From positions 342,075 to 406,074 of the forward strand of contig NZ_LMDU01000001.1 of the NCBI RefSeq assembly GCF_001425165.1: DNA of 64,000 nt. Direction: 5' to 3'. Numbering within the stretch: position 1 is the stretch's first letter; each line of letters starts with the position of its first letter. The stretch comes from Pelomonas sp. Root405 (GTDB lineage Bacteria; Pseudomonadota; Gammaproteobacteria; Burkholderiales; Burkholderiaceae_C). The position numbers and the translations under genes are program-made. Positions 63,646 through 64,000 of this stretch are shown one piece after another. The notes beneath the pieces are model-generated. The model worked only from the letters and a program-made list of their open reading frames with translations, searched no databases and was not told the origin of the DNA.

Positions 63646-64000
63646 CAGTCGAAGCGCAGGCGCACTTGCAGCGCCAGGCTGCGGCGGAACTCGCTGCGCG
63701 TCTCGACGGGCGTGAACTCGCCATGGCCACCAAGCAGGTTGCTGGCGGTCAGCGCGATGTCGGCGTCGGCGCCGAGGCGCGCGCCCAGGCGCAGGTCGAC
63801 GGCTGTGTAGGCCGGGACCTCGGGCGTGCGCAGCGCCGAGACATGGCGCAGCGTGAGGTCGAACTCGGCGTCGCGCGGCAGGTTGAAGGCGGCGCGCAGC
63901 CGCCACATCCGCCGCGGCATCGCGCCCTCGGCGGCCGACACGGACGACGCGTTGTCAGCGCTGCCGGGCTTGAGCGCCAGCCGCGGGCGCAACAGCGTCA
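63645..64000 (-). CDS. TonB-dependent receptor, C-terminal part (cut by window end)
   Basis: About 118 codons remain; the gene continues beyond the window edge on the minus strand. The visible part is the end of an outer-membrane barrel: strands FDLTLRHVSALRTPEVPAYT, AVDLRLGARLGADADIALTA with SNLLGGHGEF, and a final strand ending VRLRFD with the C-terminal-strand pattern of receptor barrels. The stop overlaps the YfiR-like gene start by one base. The cargo is not evident from this piece. Confidence 0.75.
   Translation of the reverse strand, partial: TLLRPRLALKPGSADNASSVSAAEGAMPRRMWRLRAAFNLPRDAEFDLTLRHVSALRTPEVPAYTAVDLRLGARLGADADIALTASNLLGGHGEFTPVETRSEFRRSLALQVRLRFD

Overview
The window is chromosomal DNA from a high-G+C betaproteobacterium of the order Burkholderiales. 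The gene types (fused isobutyryl-CoA mutase, AceK, CreA, NhaR-type LysR, AidB-type acyl-CoA dehydrogenase, chitin-related TonB receptor) and the strong G/C bias at third codon positions fit the Roseateles/Pelomonas/Mitsuaria/Rubrivivax neighbourhood. This placement is an inference from gene content; there is no rRNA or tRNA gene to confirm it. I see no insertion sequence, integrase, CRISPR array or replication origin.

Layout. 1-5.5 kb: secreted proteins (M28 peptidase, PQQ-type sugar dehydrogenase lipoprotein, Pro/Ser-repeat lipoprotein, His-rich secreted protein). 5.7-12 kb: signalling block with a PAS-GGDEF-EAL protein, a CHASE3 histidine kinase, a stand-alone receiver, a BON lipoprotein and a LuxR-type regulator. 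12.2-16.2 kb: solute-binding protein, then a minus-strand run creA - degenerate GGDEF protein - aidB-type dehydrogenase with 4-base overlaps. 16.2-22.1 kb: a probable chitin/GlcNAc set (NagX-like membrane protein, lactonase-fold protein, TonB receptor, GH19 chitinase). 22.2-24.3 kb: OmpR-type regulator and kinase. 24.3-28.2 kb: one 1294-residue P-loop NTPase that I read as a STAND-class, possibly antiphage, protein with lower G+C than its surroundings. It is followed by a broken fragment of the D-aminoacylase gene lying 1.3 kb further on.

28.6-35.6 kb: D-amino-acid genes (D-aminoacylase, PLP-dependent deaminase, divergent RidA), small conserved genes, and a LysR regulator facing a second Rid protein across a perfect 9-bp inverted repeat. 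35.7-41.9 kb: cytoplasmic GH20 hexosaminidase translationally coupled to a complete carbohydrate ABC importer. 42-46.8 kb: lytic transglycosylase, serine hydrolase, diguanylate cyclase, DUF4143 ATPase. 46.9-53.3 kb: icmF and isovaleryl-CoA dehydrogenase, each preceded by nearly the same 16-bp palindrome (LiuR-like), with a Bax inhibitor-1 family gene and nhaR between them. 53.3-56.7 kb: carbonic anhydrase, aceK, hemerythrin-like protein, small membrane protein. 56.8-64 kb: an inactive/active M16 peptidase pair, small proteins, and a minus-strand run of TonB receptor (cut by the window edge), YfiR-like protein and hybrid sensor kinase.

The most novel item is the solitary STAND-like NTPase at 24332-28216. 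The best regulatory inference is the pair of LiuR-like palindromes joining icmF and ivd. All functions are read from motifs and remembered families; no searches were run.
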